Origin: Actinospineispora spinosispora DSM 44797
GTDB taxonomy: Bacteria > Actinomycetota > Actinomycetes > Mycobacteriales > Pseudonocardiaceae
Assembly (NCBI RefSeq): GCF_000429025.1
Contig: NZ_AUBB01000030.1
Location: 1-64,000, forward strand
Reading direction: 5' to 3'
Length of the DNA stretch: 64,000 nt
The notes under the pieces are model-generated. The model saw only the letters and a list, made by a program, of their open reading frames with translations. It did not search any database and was not told where the DNA came from. The translations under genes and the position numbers were made by a program. Each line of letters starts with the position of its first letter. Within the stretch, counting starts at the first letter, position 1. Positions 1 to 15,000 of the stretch are shown piece after piece.

Positions 1-1
1 G

Positions 2-3000
2 GCCCTCGGGCTGCTCGCCGTACCCGACGTCGCGCACGCCGCCACACATGCCGACGCACTGTTGGTGTCCGCCGCGTCCGCGACCGACATCGGCGATCCC
101 AGCCAGTTGCCCAGCATGCGCGGGGTCCTACTGGGGGTGTCGGCGGTGGTCACCGGGCTGGGCGGGCTGGTCTACGCGGGCTTCCGACTCTGGTCGGCCG
201 CGCGGAACCGGCCACGGCTCTCGGATGCCGCGCTACGGGAGTTGGCCGGGCGGGCGACCTACCCGACCCCGCCGCTCAGCGACGCCGAGCGGGCGACACT
301 GAACAACGAGTTCCACCATAAATTCCTCCCAACCCGACCGGGCGGCGACGGCGCAGATGTCCCGGTGTCGGGATTGGACAGTTCAGTACCGTCCAGGACG
401 GTCACACAGCTCGGTGGCCGGGACGGTTCCACTCGCGAAGTGGTCTCCAGCCGAGTCGCCGCCGCCACTGGTGGTGGTGCCGGTGGAGCGGCGCTGTCCC
501 CCGACCAGAACGACGGTCCCACCCGGGACGACAAGACCCCGACGGAGGTCACCAGCCAGGGCCTGAGCGCCGACGCACCCACCTACGACGCTCGTGGTCC
601 TCCCCCGGGCGCCGCGAACCGACAGACACCCCCGGACGCTCGTGCGCCACGGGACACACCACCCGGTCACACACCGGGTGCCACGGCACCGTCCGGCTCG
701 ACGGTGCCCCTCACCGCGATACCGGACGGTGTCGACCACACCGCCGCCCAGCGCAGCGACGACACACCTGACGTGGTGACCACGTTGAACGGTGCGACAC
801 CGGAGTTCTCCAGGTTCAACCGCCCGCGGGACGCGGCACAACCGCAACAGCCATCCAGCCAGGACTCCCAGCTCAACGGGGATGCACTGGCCGAGGGCTC
901 CGTGACCCCACTCACTGGTGAGGCGTCCAGCACTGTCGGGCCGGCGAATATACTCAACCTGCCGTTGACCAACCGTGACGGCGAGAGAAACGGCGGAATC
1001 AACCCGGACCTGTCCACCGACGCGGCGGTGCTGCGCCGCCAGCTGAGTGACGTGCGCGGTTCAGGCATCGACCCGAGGCGCTACGCCGCCCTGTTGCGGC
1101 AGCATTGGCTGGTCAAGGCGGCCAACATCGCCGGGATCCGGCTCGATTTCTGGGATCCGACAGCCGGCGTCACGGGCAATACCGGGAACATCAGGCGGGT
1201 CTTCGAGTACTACGGCGAGCTCTACCTGCGCAATCCCCGTCTCCAATGGGCCGGCATGGCCAACATGATCGGTGCATCCTTGGCCGCTGCGTTCCACGAC
1301 CTGGCCGGCGCCAGACGGCCGGTGAAAGCGCTGGCCGACATGCTTCCCGCGCGACTCGGAGTCTCCATTCGATCGATTGACGAAGAACTGGGGTGGTTCG
1401 AAAGAAAGCTCCTGTCGATGCATAAACACGTCTTCATCGAGCTAGGTTCGCAGCTTGCCGCCTATACCGATGAAAACGAGTCCCGCCGAGGTCTGGATAA
1501 TATGGCAGAAATGCGTCGAGCGGGCTTGATCGAAAATACTGTATGGGCCGCTTGGCGCGATATCGACAGTGGTGATGAGCGTCTGATGACGCGCGGGAAT
1601 CAAGCCCTGCTTTCCTTCGAGCAGAATCACGTCATCTCAGGCCAGTACAGTCACCTGCTCCGTCGCCGTCACCCGGTAGGCAAGGCGGCCACCTACGGTA
1701 TGACTGTCCTTTACACCCCCTCAATACCCGGCGCCAGCACACCAGGGGAGTTCGGCCAGTGGTCGGCCTGGATCGTGCGCACACCACTGCCGAACTTCAA
1801 TGTCGCGGTCCAGGACTCTCGGTGGAGATACATCGCCGAGAACGTTCTGCCCGCATATCTCCAGCTGATCCGCGAACATCCCGGAAAAGCGCATGAGATC
1901 GTCGCGTCCTCGGCGGTGGACCGAGCGGCCAGAGAGCGACTGCTGAGGCGTCTGCCGGGATTGGTCAAGAGGCTCGCCACCAGTTGGGGTATTGATCACG
2001 GTCCGGGCATCGCGGCTGTCACGTCCACCGGTCGAATGACCGTTCTCGGGGTCGATCCGCTGATCGATCCGGCCAGTTCACCGATCGCGCCCCACGCCCC
2101 ACCGGCCGTACCGCTGTCTGGTGAGTCGGCGTCCTCGGTGGGGGTTGCGACCGCCTCGCGGACGGTGGGTCCGGCTGAGTTGGTCCGTCGCGCGGAGTAC
2201 TTCCGGCGGGTGCGTGATCGGACCCTGATCCTGACGGACCGACCCGAGGGCGACCGGGTCGAGTTGGATCTCGACCACCTGATCATCTGGCTGCGGAGCG
2301 GCGGGGACGCCTACCGGGAAGGCGTTATCCCGGCCGACGGCCGATGGGACGTCACCACCGTGGTCGACGGACACGAGCCGGCAGGCAGTGGCCTCTGGGT
2401 GCCCGACCACCACGATGCGCGCCGGTCCACCATCGCGGCGCCCGCCGTGCTCGATACGTCACGTACCACCTGGCCCGCGCGTGGCCCGCCGGCGGCGCCC
2501 AGGAGAGCACCGTCCGATGCCGTGGCTTCGTCGCCGAGCATCACCGGAGGGAACCCGCTCAGTGAGTTGAACCCGCTGAACGGAGCGACACCCGATCGCG
2601 GGCCGGCCAGCGCGCTGTCATCCGGCGCGCGAGACCTGCGGAAACCCGCTCGCGGCGCACAGGCCGCCAGAGCCCCGCCCGCTGACGCGGCTGATCAGCC
2701 GGTCAGCCCGATGCGCAACCGGAACGTCCGGCTGTTCCTGGGTAGCCAGGTGGTGTCGGTGTCGGGTACCTGGGTGCAACGCGTCGCGCAGGGCGTGCTG
2801 GTGTGGAACATGACCCACAGCGCGACCGCGGTGGGCATCACGGCCGCCTTCCAGACCGCCCCGATGGTGTTGGCGCTGTGGGGCGGGGTCCTTGCGGACA
2901 AGCTCGACAAGCGACGGCTGCTGTCGATCACCCAGTCCGGGATGGGTCTGACCGCACTGGCGCTGGGCCTGCTGGCGGTGACCGGGGTCGTCCAGCTCTG

Positions 3001-6000
3001 GCAGGTGTACGCGCTGGCGTTCGTCAGCGGGGCACTGTTCGCGGTCAATACGCCGGTCCAGCAGACCTTCGTGAAATCGTTGGTTGCCGCCGCCGCGCTG
3101 GCCCGGACCATCGGGCTGAACGCGATCGTGGTCAACGTCGGCCGGTTGGCCGGGCCCGCGCTGGCCGCGGTGTTGATCGCGGCACTGGGCGTCGGGCCGA
3201 TGTTCCTACTGAATGCGGCCAGTTTCGTCGCCACCCTGGCCGCGCTGGCACTGATGGACCGCGGCACGTTCGTCGCGGTCAAGTCCAGGCCTGGTCCGAA
3301 GGGTCTCGGGGTCGCGCTGAGATACGTGCGCGGCGAGCCTGCGCTGCTCGCCGTGTTCACCCTGGGCTCGATCGTGTCCGCCACGGCGCTGAACACCCAG
3401 GTGCTCGTGCCGCTGCTGGCGTTGGACGGCCTCGGCGGTGGCGCTGGCGTGTACAGCACGCTGACCACGGCCGCCGCCGTCGGAACGTTGATCGGTGCCA
3501 ACCTGAGTGCGCTGCGCCGCGGCACGCCCCGGCTGCGGGCGATCTTCGGCGCCGCGCTGGGGTTCGGCGCGCTGTCCTTCGTGGCCGGTCTGCTGACCGG
3601 CTCACTGTGGGTTGCGGCGGTGTTCGTGCCCGCCGGGGTGATGTCCGTCCTCTACATCACCGCGGCACAGTCCTACCTGCAGCTGTCGATCCCCTCGGAG
3701 ATGACCGGGCGGGTGATGGGCCTGTACACCTTGCTGCTGTTCGTGGGCGTCCCGATCAGCTCGCCGCTGTTCGGTCTGCTGGCCGAGCAGTTCGGCGGGC
3801 ACGCGCCGATCCTGCTCGCCAACGCCCTCACCATGCTCACCGCTGTCGTCGCGGCCTCGACGCTGCTGCGGCCCCAGGACGTGGTCCGGGAGATCGGCGA
3901 CCACCGGATAGGGCGGGTGTTCGCTCGACACCGGGCGGTCATGGTGGCGGCCGATCATCCTCACCTGACCCGGATCAGGAATCTGGACCGGGTACTGGAG
4001 CTGTCCCGCCGCTACCGGCCCGTCGGCGGGCACATTGTGGACGTCGACGCCTTGCGCACGTTCGCGACCGCGCTGTCCACCGGCACCCTCGACCTGGCGG
4101 CAGTGCTCGGCACGCAACGCGAGCTACCCCGCCGCACCAGCTTCTACCTGGAGATCGCCGCGGGCAGGCGGCCATGGCAGGCCGCCCGGTCGGTCAACGC
4201 CGACCGGGCCACCCGGCGGTCCTGGCTGGCCCGCGCCACCCCATACCGGACCCTCGACCTGGACACGCTGCTCATCGGTCCCGGCATCGGCGCGCTCGGC
4301 CGTCTCGACGGCGCCCCCAAGATCCGCTGGAACCTCACCGATCTCGTCGCCGCGCGCGGCCTGCGCACCGAGTTGAACGACCTGCACGCCGAGCTCGCCG
4401 CCGCGCCGACACCGGATCGACAGCGGCTGGACCGGCTCACCGAGGACACCGCCGACCTGATCATCCGAATCGACACGCTGATCGCCGCCGCGCCGAAGCG
4501 CGGCCCACCGGTCGCCGAACCCACCACCCACACCGGGCCGTCGCTCGCGCGGATCGCGCTCCGGTGGCTGTCCGGCCGGCTCGACCTGCCGCTGATCCGA
4601 CGGGCGCTGGTGCTCGCCGTCACGGCGCTGTTCATCGCGACAGCTGCCCCGGCTCATGCGGTGCCGGCTTCGCCGGTGTCCGGTACGGCGAACCCGCGGG
4701 CGTCCACGTCGGCCCGGGCTACCCCGGACCGCTCGGCCGGCGCGGCTTCGCCGGTGGTGGACGGTGCTCCGGTAGCCGCCTCGGCGCCGGCCGCGCCGGT
4801 CGACCTCAACGGCGAGGCACCGAGGGTGAGCGGCGCGCTATCCGGTCTGCGTGCCGGGCTGGGCAGGCTACTCGGCCGGCCCGGGGCGCGTGGTCCCGCC
4901 CTCGCGGTCGACGACCGGGGTCGAGTGGTGGCGGTGACGGCACTGGGTGAGCTGTGGGGGGTCATCGACGATCCGTCCCGGGCCCGGCGAGTGGCCACAG
5001 CGCGGGAGCTGGGGGCGGTTAGCCCTCGGGGGCTGTGGTCGGCGGCCGGGCTGCGGCTGGTGCTGGTCGATGGCCTGAACGTCGGGCTGGACGCGGCGCG
5101 CAATCGATACACGACCCGTCCGGCCCGTCGGGTGCACGTTCTCGGCGTCCTGGCTGACACGACCGTCTTCGTCGACCGCGAACTGTTCGCCGACGGGCTC
5201 AGCCAGGCCGGCATGCGCTCGCGGCGGTTCCTGGAAGATCACCTGCTGGCACGGGCGGCGCACCCCGAGCTGACCGACCGCGCCTTGTGGCGGCTGACCA
5301 GCCCGGACCGGACGACCGTGCGTGAGATTGTGGGCCTGGTTCAGGCTCGGGGTCCGCCGCGCGGGCTGCGTGCGGTGCGACTGGCCGGGCTGAGCGTCCT
5401 CGCGCTGACCCCGGTCGGGTTGCTGGTGGCCGGTGCGCCGATGGCGGCCGCCGGTGTCGGATCGATACTCGCCGGTGTCGCGGTCGGTCGTGTCCTGACC
5501 CGACGGTGGCAGCCGCCGCCGACGGTGTGGAACGGTGCTGGGCGGACACCGAGCGCCCTGCCTGAGGAACCCGACGGCGGTGGGGTCGGTCTCGCTGACC
5601 GGACCGCCGATGCCGAGCAGCTGCGGGAACTTGACGACCGGGTGAACCGGCTGACGAACCGGATGAACGAGCTCAGTGATGAGTTCTTCCTGCCGACGGC
5701 GATATTCAGTGCCGCCGCTCTCGGTGGGCTCTCGATCGTTCAGCTGCTGGCCTTCGTCGGGCAGCACTATCCGGCGCTGCTGGCCGGTGCGGTCGCCAAC
5801 GTGGCGATCGCCGCCGCGCTTTGGCAGCGCACCGGGCCGCTGGGCAACCTGCGGCGGCAGGTCGTGATATCCGCCGCCGGTGTCCTGGGGCTACTGATCG
5901 GAACCACCGCGCTGACCGTGCCCAGCGTCTTCGCCAGCCCCTGGCTGTCCAGCGCGAGGATCGACAGTCCCTGGACGATCGCCATGGTCGGCGCACTCGG

Positions 6001-9000
6001 CGTGTTGACCGGCATCATGGTGCGGCGCCGGTGGCAGCCGAATCCCCGGTTCGCCGACATCCCGGCACCTCGTCGTCAGCTCTTCGACGCCCGGCTCGGT
6101 GTGCTCGCCGGCCTCACCGTCGCCGCCGGGCTCGCGGTCGCGGGTTGGCCGCTGGGTGTGCTGGTGGCGCAGCCGCTGCTGGTGCTCGCGTTCGCCGGTG
6201 TCCTGCTCCACATCGGGTCGGGACCCGCGCTCGCCGGGTCCGGTGAGCGGATCACCGGGCTGCTGGATGACGGGATGACCCGCCGCGCCGAGGCCCGCAC
6301 AGTGCAACGGGCCGAGCGGCTGGGCCGGAGACTGGCCGTCAGGTGGCGTGCCCCAGCACAGCGGACGCCCGGGCTGTCGCTGCTGGAGCTGTGGCAGGTC
6401 GCGATCGAACTGTCGATCGGACGCCCCGACGGGATCACCGCCCGCGACATCCACGAGCGGCTCGCCGACCACGAGTGGGGACCAGGCCCCACCGTCGCGC
6501 CCGGCCGACCGCTGGACGACCTGCACCGGCTCGGCCTACTCGAACTCCGCTACGACGGCGAGCACTACCTGCTGCCGGGTTGGCTGCTCGACCGGATGGC
6601 CCGAGGTCCGCCACCCCGGCTCACCGATCGGCTGCGCGCCGAACTCGCCCCGCTGACCAAGACCCGAATCGGTACCGGACCCGCTGAGCTCAGCGCGGCC
6701 ATCGCGGCGGCCAACGCGGTGCGTGACGCATTCACCCACACCCACCGCCTGCCGTTCTCCCGATCGTTCCGGCCTGAGGGTGCCGAGACGAACGGGGACA
6801 CGACAGGCGAGGACCGGCCCGACCCGGAAACGAACCTGAACGGTCAGGTGCCCGACACCCGCGGCTACGGCTACGCCGTCCTGGCCCGAGGCGACCCGGA
6901 CCTCTCCGCGCACACCACGATCAATCTGGCCGGGATGCCCCAGAAGCTGAGCTGGATCAGTGCCGGAATCGAACGCATGGATGCCCTGCATCTGGTGACG
7001 ATGCTCGCCGACGAACCGGACGTCTCGGCGACACCGCGTGCTCTCGAGGAGACCAGCCGCTTTGTCGGTGAGACCCCTGTGGGTGGGGTTGTGGTGTCTG
7101 TACTGAACGGCTCCATCCCGCTGGGGGAGGCGCTCACGGCGGGACAGGCGCGCCAGCGTGAGCTCGATACCACCGCTCTGACCGGCTGGTTCGCCGAGCT
7201 GGTTTCCGGGCTGGGTCTGGCTTTCTCCCAGCGTCGGTTCCAATCGGTTGCCGCTTTCTCGCACCGGTGGGGCGACAAGTTCCCGGAAAGCGAATCCGCG
7301 GGACAACGCTGGTTCACCCCGACCGGACAACGCGCGCTGCGGTCCGCCCTCAAGCGAGGCGAGCCGACGCCGGCCAACGTTCCCGAGGTCGCGCTGCGCA
7401 GGGCGGAACGAGACTTTGTCCTGTTCGGAGCGCTCGCTCCTGGCCGGCCTCCGGCCAACCAGGACTGGAGCGGGGTCAAGGCCGCGTTCACTGCGTTCGT
7501 CTACGCCGAGGCCCAGGTGTTCGATGCCGACCACGCCCGCTGGAACGACGCCGTGAAGCGGGTGCGTGCCTTGATCAAGCGAAAACTTGAGAGCCTTCGC
7601 TACTCGCGGCCCGAGTTCGCTTATCTCGCCGAGCTCGAGTTGACCCCGCTGCTGCGAGAGGCGGGCATCGCTCTCACCGGCCTGGATGTGCTGATCCAGT
7701 GGCCCCTCGCCCCCGACGCGCAACTACGGCAGGCACAGCAACGGTTCATCTTCAGCACACAGACGGTGGGAACCCATCAACTAGGCAAGTCTCCTCTCGC
7801 CGAAAACCGCAACCACCCCGCCCGAAACCTCGACCAGATCGTCGCCGCGATGACCGAGGTCACGGCGGCAGTCGCGGCGCTCCACGAGCTGCGACCCTCT
7901 TCGACCGGGGCACACGCACGGCTGGCCAGCGCAACAGCACAACTCGACGCCGCATCGGCCGCGGCGTTGGTCCGGCACGACACTCACTGGGCGGGCGTCA
8001 TCCAGGACTGGCAGACGCATTCCGAGCGGAATCAGCCCACCCACGCGATCCTGGATCGGCACCAGCAAATCCACGATCTGCGAGCCCTCGCCGCTGATCC
8101 GCTCGATGAACAAGCGCGGGTCAGGTCCGCGCTTGTCCTCGCCAACCTGGCATTCGCCCAGGTCCCGAGCCTGGCCCCGTCCGACAACCGAATCGACCCC
8201 CGGCGACTGGCCTTGACCGTCTTGGACATCCTGCGGCTGCAACGCAAAGCGGCCACCATCGCGGCCGCCATCGATCACGGCACCCGATCAGAGATCGAGC
8301 GGGCCACCGCCGATCTGGATCACGCGCTCGACGAGCTGGCCACGCAACAGATCATCGGCGAACCGTTCGACGAGTCGATCCGGGCACTCATCACCCACCA
8401 CGACGGAGAAACACCAGCCACTCCCCCATCCGGTCACACACCGGATGACACACCACTCAACGGCACGGTGCCCCATTTCGACCGGGGGCATGTCGACGGT
8501 GGCACCGAGCAGTGGCTCAGACGGACCGGGCTGATCATCGCCGAGCTCCTCCCCTACCTGCGGGCACCTCTCGACGCACAACTGCTGAGCAGCACTCTCG
8601 GGGTGGACATCATGGCGCTGGCGGACGTGATCCAGGCGCATCCCCGCCTGGATTTCCGTCCCTCTGATGGCGCCTTCGTCGTGGTGTCGGCGAGCGATGC
8701 CCGCTGGCTGGATGCAGGCTTCCTGCTCAGGCGGTACGGCTCCCAGGAGGAGCTGTGGCACCCCGAAGCGGACATCACGGTCGACGGTTCGTACTTGGGG
8801 TGGGAATCGGGCTCCACTCTCGATCCGCGTGGGCATGCCCTGACCTGGCTCAACGCGCTCGCCACCGATTCCACCACCGGCACCGTCGATCCAGCCAGGG
8901 TGGTCCGTGCGCTACTGGCCAGAACGACCCCGGTCCTGTCTGCCAAGGGAGGCCTGAGTGTCTATCACGCCGACGGGGCCACCATCGTCCTGCGCGGCAA

Positions 9001-12000
9001 GGAGCTGACCGGCTTCTTCGAGGGATACAGCACCGCGGCGGACTTCAATCCCGCTGCCGTGGACCAGGCCCTGGACAGTGTCGTTCCGGTCAGTACCGCT
9101 GAGACGCCCGGCGAGCCGTTAGGCACCGCAGTGATCATCGGTGCCGGTGAGGCACTGACCGCCGGGCACCTGATGCACCCCGAGATACTCATCGACGGCA
9201 GCGCCGCGCTGCACGACCAGGGCCGCTACCTGACCGATACCTACCTGGCTCAACTGGTCAGCGCCGCAACCGAGAACGACGCAACAAACACTCCGAGCGG
9301 CGGCACCGCACAGTTGAACGGCACTGTGCCGGATACCGGTGCTGAGGATCCGGTCACATCCCGCAACACGGTGTCGGGTAACGCCGCCGCGGCGGTCGCG
9401 GGCCGGTACGCCCGGTATGTGCACCGCCGTGATGTCGCGTTCGGCCGTGCGCAGCTGATCGTGTACCGGGTGGTGGGCTCGTTCGTCCCCGGCGTGATGA
9501 TCTCCGGCTGGTACGCCAACCGGGAGTTCGAGCACGCCAGCGGCATCGGTGGGCTGGCCTCGATGGGGTCCCTCGGCGCCTTGGCCGGGGTGCTCACCCT
9601 AGCCCCGCTGTTCGACTACCTGCCTCGACGGGCCCGGATGGTGGGTGCTCTGGCGGTGTTCACCGGCGCCTACGCACTGTTCACGGTCGCCGGCCCGGCC
9701 ATGCTGCCTGCCGCCGCGTTCCTGCTCGGGATGGTGGCCGCGACCTGGATCAAACTGATCACCCAGGTCGAGGACTGGGTCGAGGACAGCAACGCGGTGC
9801 GCCTGGACCGGAAGGAGAAGGTCGTCTGGCGGTCCACCACCCTGACGTTGATGGGGATGAACATCTCCGTGGCCGCCGCGCTAGTCGGCATGCTGCAGCA
9901 TTTCCTCGCCACCACGGCAGGCCTGACCGCTACCGCGGTGGCCTCCACCGCGGTGGCCTCCACCGCGACGGTGGCAATGGCGGTACTGACCCCGGCCCAG
10001 CGCGGCACCTCGGTGCCCCGGTTCACCGTGGGCGGATATCTGCGGTCGGTGTTCTGGACCCCGCTGGCCTCGATGCGGGACCTGGGTGTGGCCATCCTGG
10101 GCGTCGCCAGCGTCGCCACCGGGGCGATGCTCACCGCGTTCGACAACACCTGGGAACGTGCCCTGATCGAAGCCCACGCCGCGCCGCTGCTGGTCCTGGT
10201 GCTGATCAACGCGATCATCGCGGGCGACCTGGCCATCCTGGGCATCTCGATCCTCGGTGACCGCGCCGCCGCCCGTAGTCAACCCAGCCAGGGCAGGCAC
10301 CCGGACTTCATGACCAGCCACGCCAAGGCGTTCACCCTCACCATGGGCAGCTTCATGGGGGTCAGCGCCGTGTTCATCTGGTTCGCCCAGCACATACTGG
10401 GCCGCCTGGTCGCCGGGATCGTCTTCGCCAACGTCGCAGGCGAAGCCGGCTCCACCGGCATGCGGTTCGGCGCCAAGGGCATCATCCGCCAGCGCCTGCG
10501 CCGGGGCCGCTCACCCGATGAACCGGGGCCGGGTGAGGACGGCGCGTTCAACCTCTTCAACACCCTGAAGGTCGCAGGCTCAGCCCTCGGCTCACACGTC
10601 GCGCTCACCCTCTGGACGGCCCACGGCCACTGGAACGGGGTCTCCACCTTCATCCTCATCACCGGCCTGACCGCCCTCGCCGCAACCGCCACCCTCGCCG
10701 CCGTGGCCGGCCGCCCCAACCCCACGACACCGGCCCGCCCGAACCCCGGCAGCCGGCGCGGCCGGCCTCGCGGCCCCCCATCGACCGAGACACCTACCGA
10801 TACCGGACACATGACCGGTACCACCGTGGATCCGCTGATCGCGCCGGGTGCACGGCCGGTCGCCAGGCCTCTCACCGACGCGGCCGCTGAACACCTTCTG
10901 TCCGGAACGACACCCACCCGATCCGAGACCGTGGCAGGGGATCGCCACGAGCTGAACCTGTCGGTGCCGGAAGGCGACCGGGCGGTGCTGGTGGGTTCGA
11001 TCGCGACGGCACCGCGACCGAGAGAGCCCACGAGAGCGTCGACCACACTGATCGGCGGCACCAGCGCCGGATGGGTGATCGAGAACGAGCGGGAAGGCGA
11101 GGCGGAGCGGTTCCAGGCTTTGTTGCCGAAGTTGCGCGAGTTCGGCAAGGTCTCGTCGTACCGGGGCGACCCGGGGCAGGCCAGGGCACCACCGGGAGTG
11201 TTGGAGCTGCCGGTCAGCCGGAAGGTCCGCACGCTGCTGCGCGGTGCCGACCTGGTCGGTGTGCAGCGCCGGATGGTCGGGTTCTACTGGCCGTCAGCGG
11301 ATCTGGTCGTGGTGTTCGAGCCGACGGCCAAGCGGCTGCGCGCGGCCGGGCTGTGGCAGCGGCTGGTCGAGCACGAGGACTTCTTCCACCGCCGAGGCCA
11401 CGAGCGCGAGAGCAACCAGCACGGCCTGGACCATGCGGGGGACGCCACTGAGATAGTCCGGGAGCTACGCGACTTCCGGGGTTTCTGGTGGGGTCGCACC
11501 ATCAGCGAGGGTGGCTCGGCGGTGTCGCTCGTGGTGCTGCCGCTGGTGGCCGTCAGCGACCTGGGCGCATCGGCCTTCCAGGTCAGCCTGTTGGCCACGC
11601 TCGGTTACGCCGCTGGCATGCTGCTCGGGCTACCCGCCGGCGTGTTGGCTGATCGGGTCACCAAGCGCAAACTGATGATCTCGGTGGATTCGATCCGGTT
11701 CGCGCTGGTCGCCAGCGTCCCGATCGCCGCGCTGCTCGACCTGCTCACCCTCGGCCAGCTCTATGTGGTGTCCGCGCTGCTCGGCGGGTTGTTCCCCTTC
11801 TACTTCGCCGCCGCCAACGGTTACCTGCGTGAGCTGTTGCCCGGGGGTGACCTGCCTTCCGCCAACGGCTCGCTGAACACCGGCGCGACCAGCGCGCGGT
11901 CGGCCGGCCCCGCGATCGGCACCGGGTTGGCCGGGATCATCGCCCCAGCCGCGACCGTAGCGCTCGACGCGCTGTCCTACCTGTTCAACGCGGTGTCGCT

Positions 12001-15000
12001 GCTGCGTATCCGTACTCCGGACGCGACGAGGCCGGTCACCGGCCAGTCAGCGGGCGACGCGGCGGTGCCGGGAGGTGCGAAGGCGGACGGGAGACCGGCT
12101 GGAGATGCGACGGAGCCGGTCGGTGAGAAGCAGCGGCAGACCACCGTGTGGGACGGGCTGCGATTCGTCCTCCATCACCGGATCCTGCGCGCGACGAGCC
12201 CGATCGTCGGCATGGTCGCCGCCGCCATGGCACTCGGTGGCTGGCTGGGTGCCTGGTCGGGCAAGCGGCTTGCCGACCGGATCGGCGCGCCCCGACTGCT
12301 GTGGCTGGTTCCGGTGCTGTCCACGCCGCTGGTGCTGCTCTACCCGCTCGCCCCGGTCGGCCCGCTCGGGTTCGTGCTGGCCGGTGCCGCGCTGACCGCG
12401 GCGACATTCATGACCCAGGTCCGGGTGTCCACCTCGATCAGCTACCTACAGCACGCCGCCCCGGAGGGACTGGGCAGCTCGGTACCGGCCGCCAGCCGTT
12501 GGATCGTCGACTTCGGCGTTCCGTTCGGTTCGATACTGGGCGGCGTAGGCGCCGAGCTGTTGGGTATCCGAGCGACGTCCGCCCTGGCCGTGGCAGGGGT
12601 GCTGATCGCCGCCGCGATCTTCCTCGTGCCCTCCCCGCTGCGTGGCGCACGCACCTTGGCCGAGGCCGAGGCGTCCGCCAACAGGCCCGGCAAGACTTCG
12701 AAGGGAGCCGCTCACGACACCGACGGCGCGGAGCCGCTGAACGCCCATACCCCCAGGGCTGGCCCGACGGCGGTGCGGGCCGTGCTTCTCGACGACCAGG
12801 ACCGGGCCGACGGTCAGCGTGGTGGCGGTGGTCCACCCGCGACTCCGCTCTCCGGCACCATCAAGTCCGTCCGCCACACGAGCGGAGACATCCCGCTGGG
12901 CGGCGCTACCGCGGCCGAAGTGGAATTCCCCGGTGTCGTCAGGTTGACCACTCGCTACAACCGATCGATCGGCACCGGGGTGGTACTCGATCCGGGCCTG
13001 GTGCTGGTCAGGTTGCACGGCGGCAAGGTTCCCGACCGACGCTCGGTGCGGGCCGGTACCGAACGGTCCATCGAGGTGATCACCCTGGAGCCGGACGGGA
13101 CCGCCGGTCAGCTCGCGCTGGTGGCCATCCCCGGACTGCGGGCCCACCATCTCCTACGCGGCCGCGAACCGATCGTGGCCAGGGATCACCTGACGGTCGT
13201 CGAGTTCGTCGACGGCAGCCAGATCGTGTCACACGACACCGTCGAGAAGGTGCTGCCGGATGGCCGGTTCACCATGACCAACGGGCTGGGCTCGATCAGT
13301 GATGCCGTGCTGATCGACGGCAGGCAACGCCTGGTCGGTATCAACGGTGTGGGTCTGTCGGAGATCAACAGGTTCCTCGATGCCGCGGTACCTCAGGTCG
13401 CGTCGCGTTTCGAGCGGCGGGCACCCGCCGGCGGTCTGATCGGCCGGCTGCGGCCCGAGCCTGCTCCGTTGGCGACGTTCTTCCCGGCTGATACTGAGCC
13501 GGCCGTGCTGGCGACGCCGCGCGGTGCCGATCAGCTCGATGTACCGATCACCGAGGTCGCCGGACGGCTGGTCAGCGATGGGGACCGCAGGCTGCTGGCG
13601 GAGATACTCGGGGACAAGCCGGTGCTGCCGGCCGGCGAGCGGGATCAACTCGAGTTCGGGGTGCTCACGAACCTGCATGCGTTCCTCGGCGAGCTTCTGC
13701 ACGATGAGGGCGACGGGACGGCCAGGGCCGGCGCCGTCGGCTACGCCGAGCTGGGGTTGTCCCAGTCCCGGATTCCGTCGCTGCACTGGATGCGGCCCAC
13801 CGCCCGTGACGAGCGCACCGGGCAGCAGGCCGACTGGGGCTACTGGTGGGGCCTGGAAGGGGTACTGAACCTGGTCGGCCGCGACGTACGAGGGCTGCTG
13901 TCGGCGCTGGTACACGCATTCAGCAGGAAGACCGGCTACTCCGACGAGCAGGCGCGCGAGCTGGCTGATCTGAGTGTGCGGCTGCTGCCGGGCCAGGAGG
14001 TCGACCCGACCTCGTTGGTGAGCGTGTGGGATCTCATCGAGTTCGATTATCTGGCCCGGTTCGCTCCCTCAGCGCTGGCGGAGCTGATGGCGCGGTACCG
14101 CCCTGGTCCTGACCGGGCCATCGATACCATCTTCGCCGACAGCGATTGGCTGCCGGTGATGAGCCGCCGAGCCGACCAGCTGTATGACACGGCCCGCGCC
14201 CGACAGGTCAGGGCGACACCACACCCGTGGGCCAGTACGGACGGCCCGCCCACCACCATCACCGGGCTGGTATTCATACCGCACGCTACCGGTCCGGGGC
14301 TGACGTCGCCCGACGGTTTCACCGGACGGGTCAGCGGCATGGCCAATGAGTATCAGCGGATCGCGGCCTGGCAGGCGGTCGGCCAGCAACTGGCCGTGGA
14401 GCATTACCGCACCGCCGATCAGCCGATGCCGATCCCGGCCGAAGACGAGCGCTACCAATGGCTGGATCCCGACGGGGACCGGGCCGGCCAGCTGATGCTG
14501 GTCGAGCTGCGTGGACTGAACCAGGCATTCGCGCGGCTGCTGCACGCCTGGACCGGCGACCTCCGCAACCAGTCGGTCACACGGCCGATAAGCGACTGGA
14601 CCTACGACCAGATCACCGCACTGCTCGCGGCCATGGTCACCGACCGGAACGGCCGCATCTGGGTCTACATCGATCCGGTCACCCTGGCCGCGCTGGAACA
14701 CCTCCGGCCCGAATTCCGAGCGCGGCTGGCCGAGGAGATAGTCCGACGAGCCCGCGCGGACTCGGGAGCCGAGCAGGACTCCGGTCCGGTCCGCTCCCCG
14801 GATGACGATCCCCACCGAGTGTCCTTCCACCCGGAGCTGGACTACCTCATCAGGCGTCCCGGTTCCGGTCTCGAGGACCAGGGCTCTGCTGTGCCGCCGA
14901 TGTTCAGCGACCGCACCCCGGCAGACCTCAACACCGACATCGAACAGCACCTGGCGACCGCACAGCAGCTGATCGAGAAGGTCCAGCAGCTGCGGGAATC

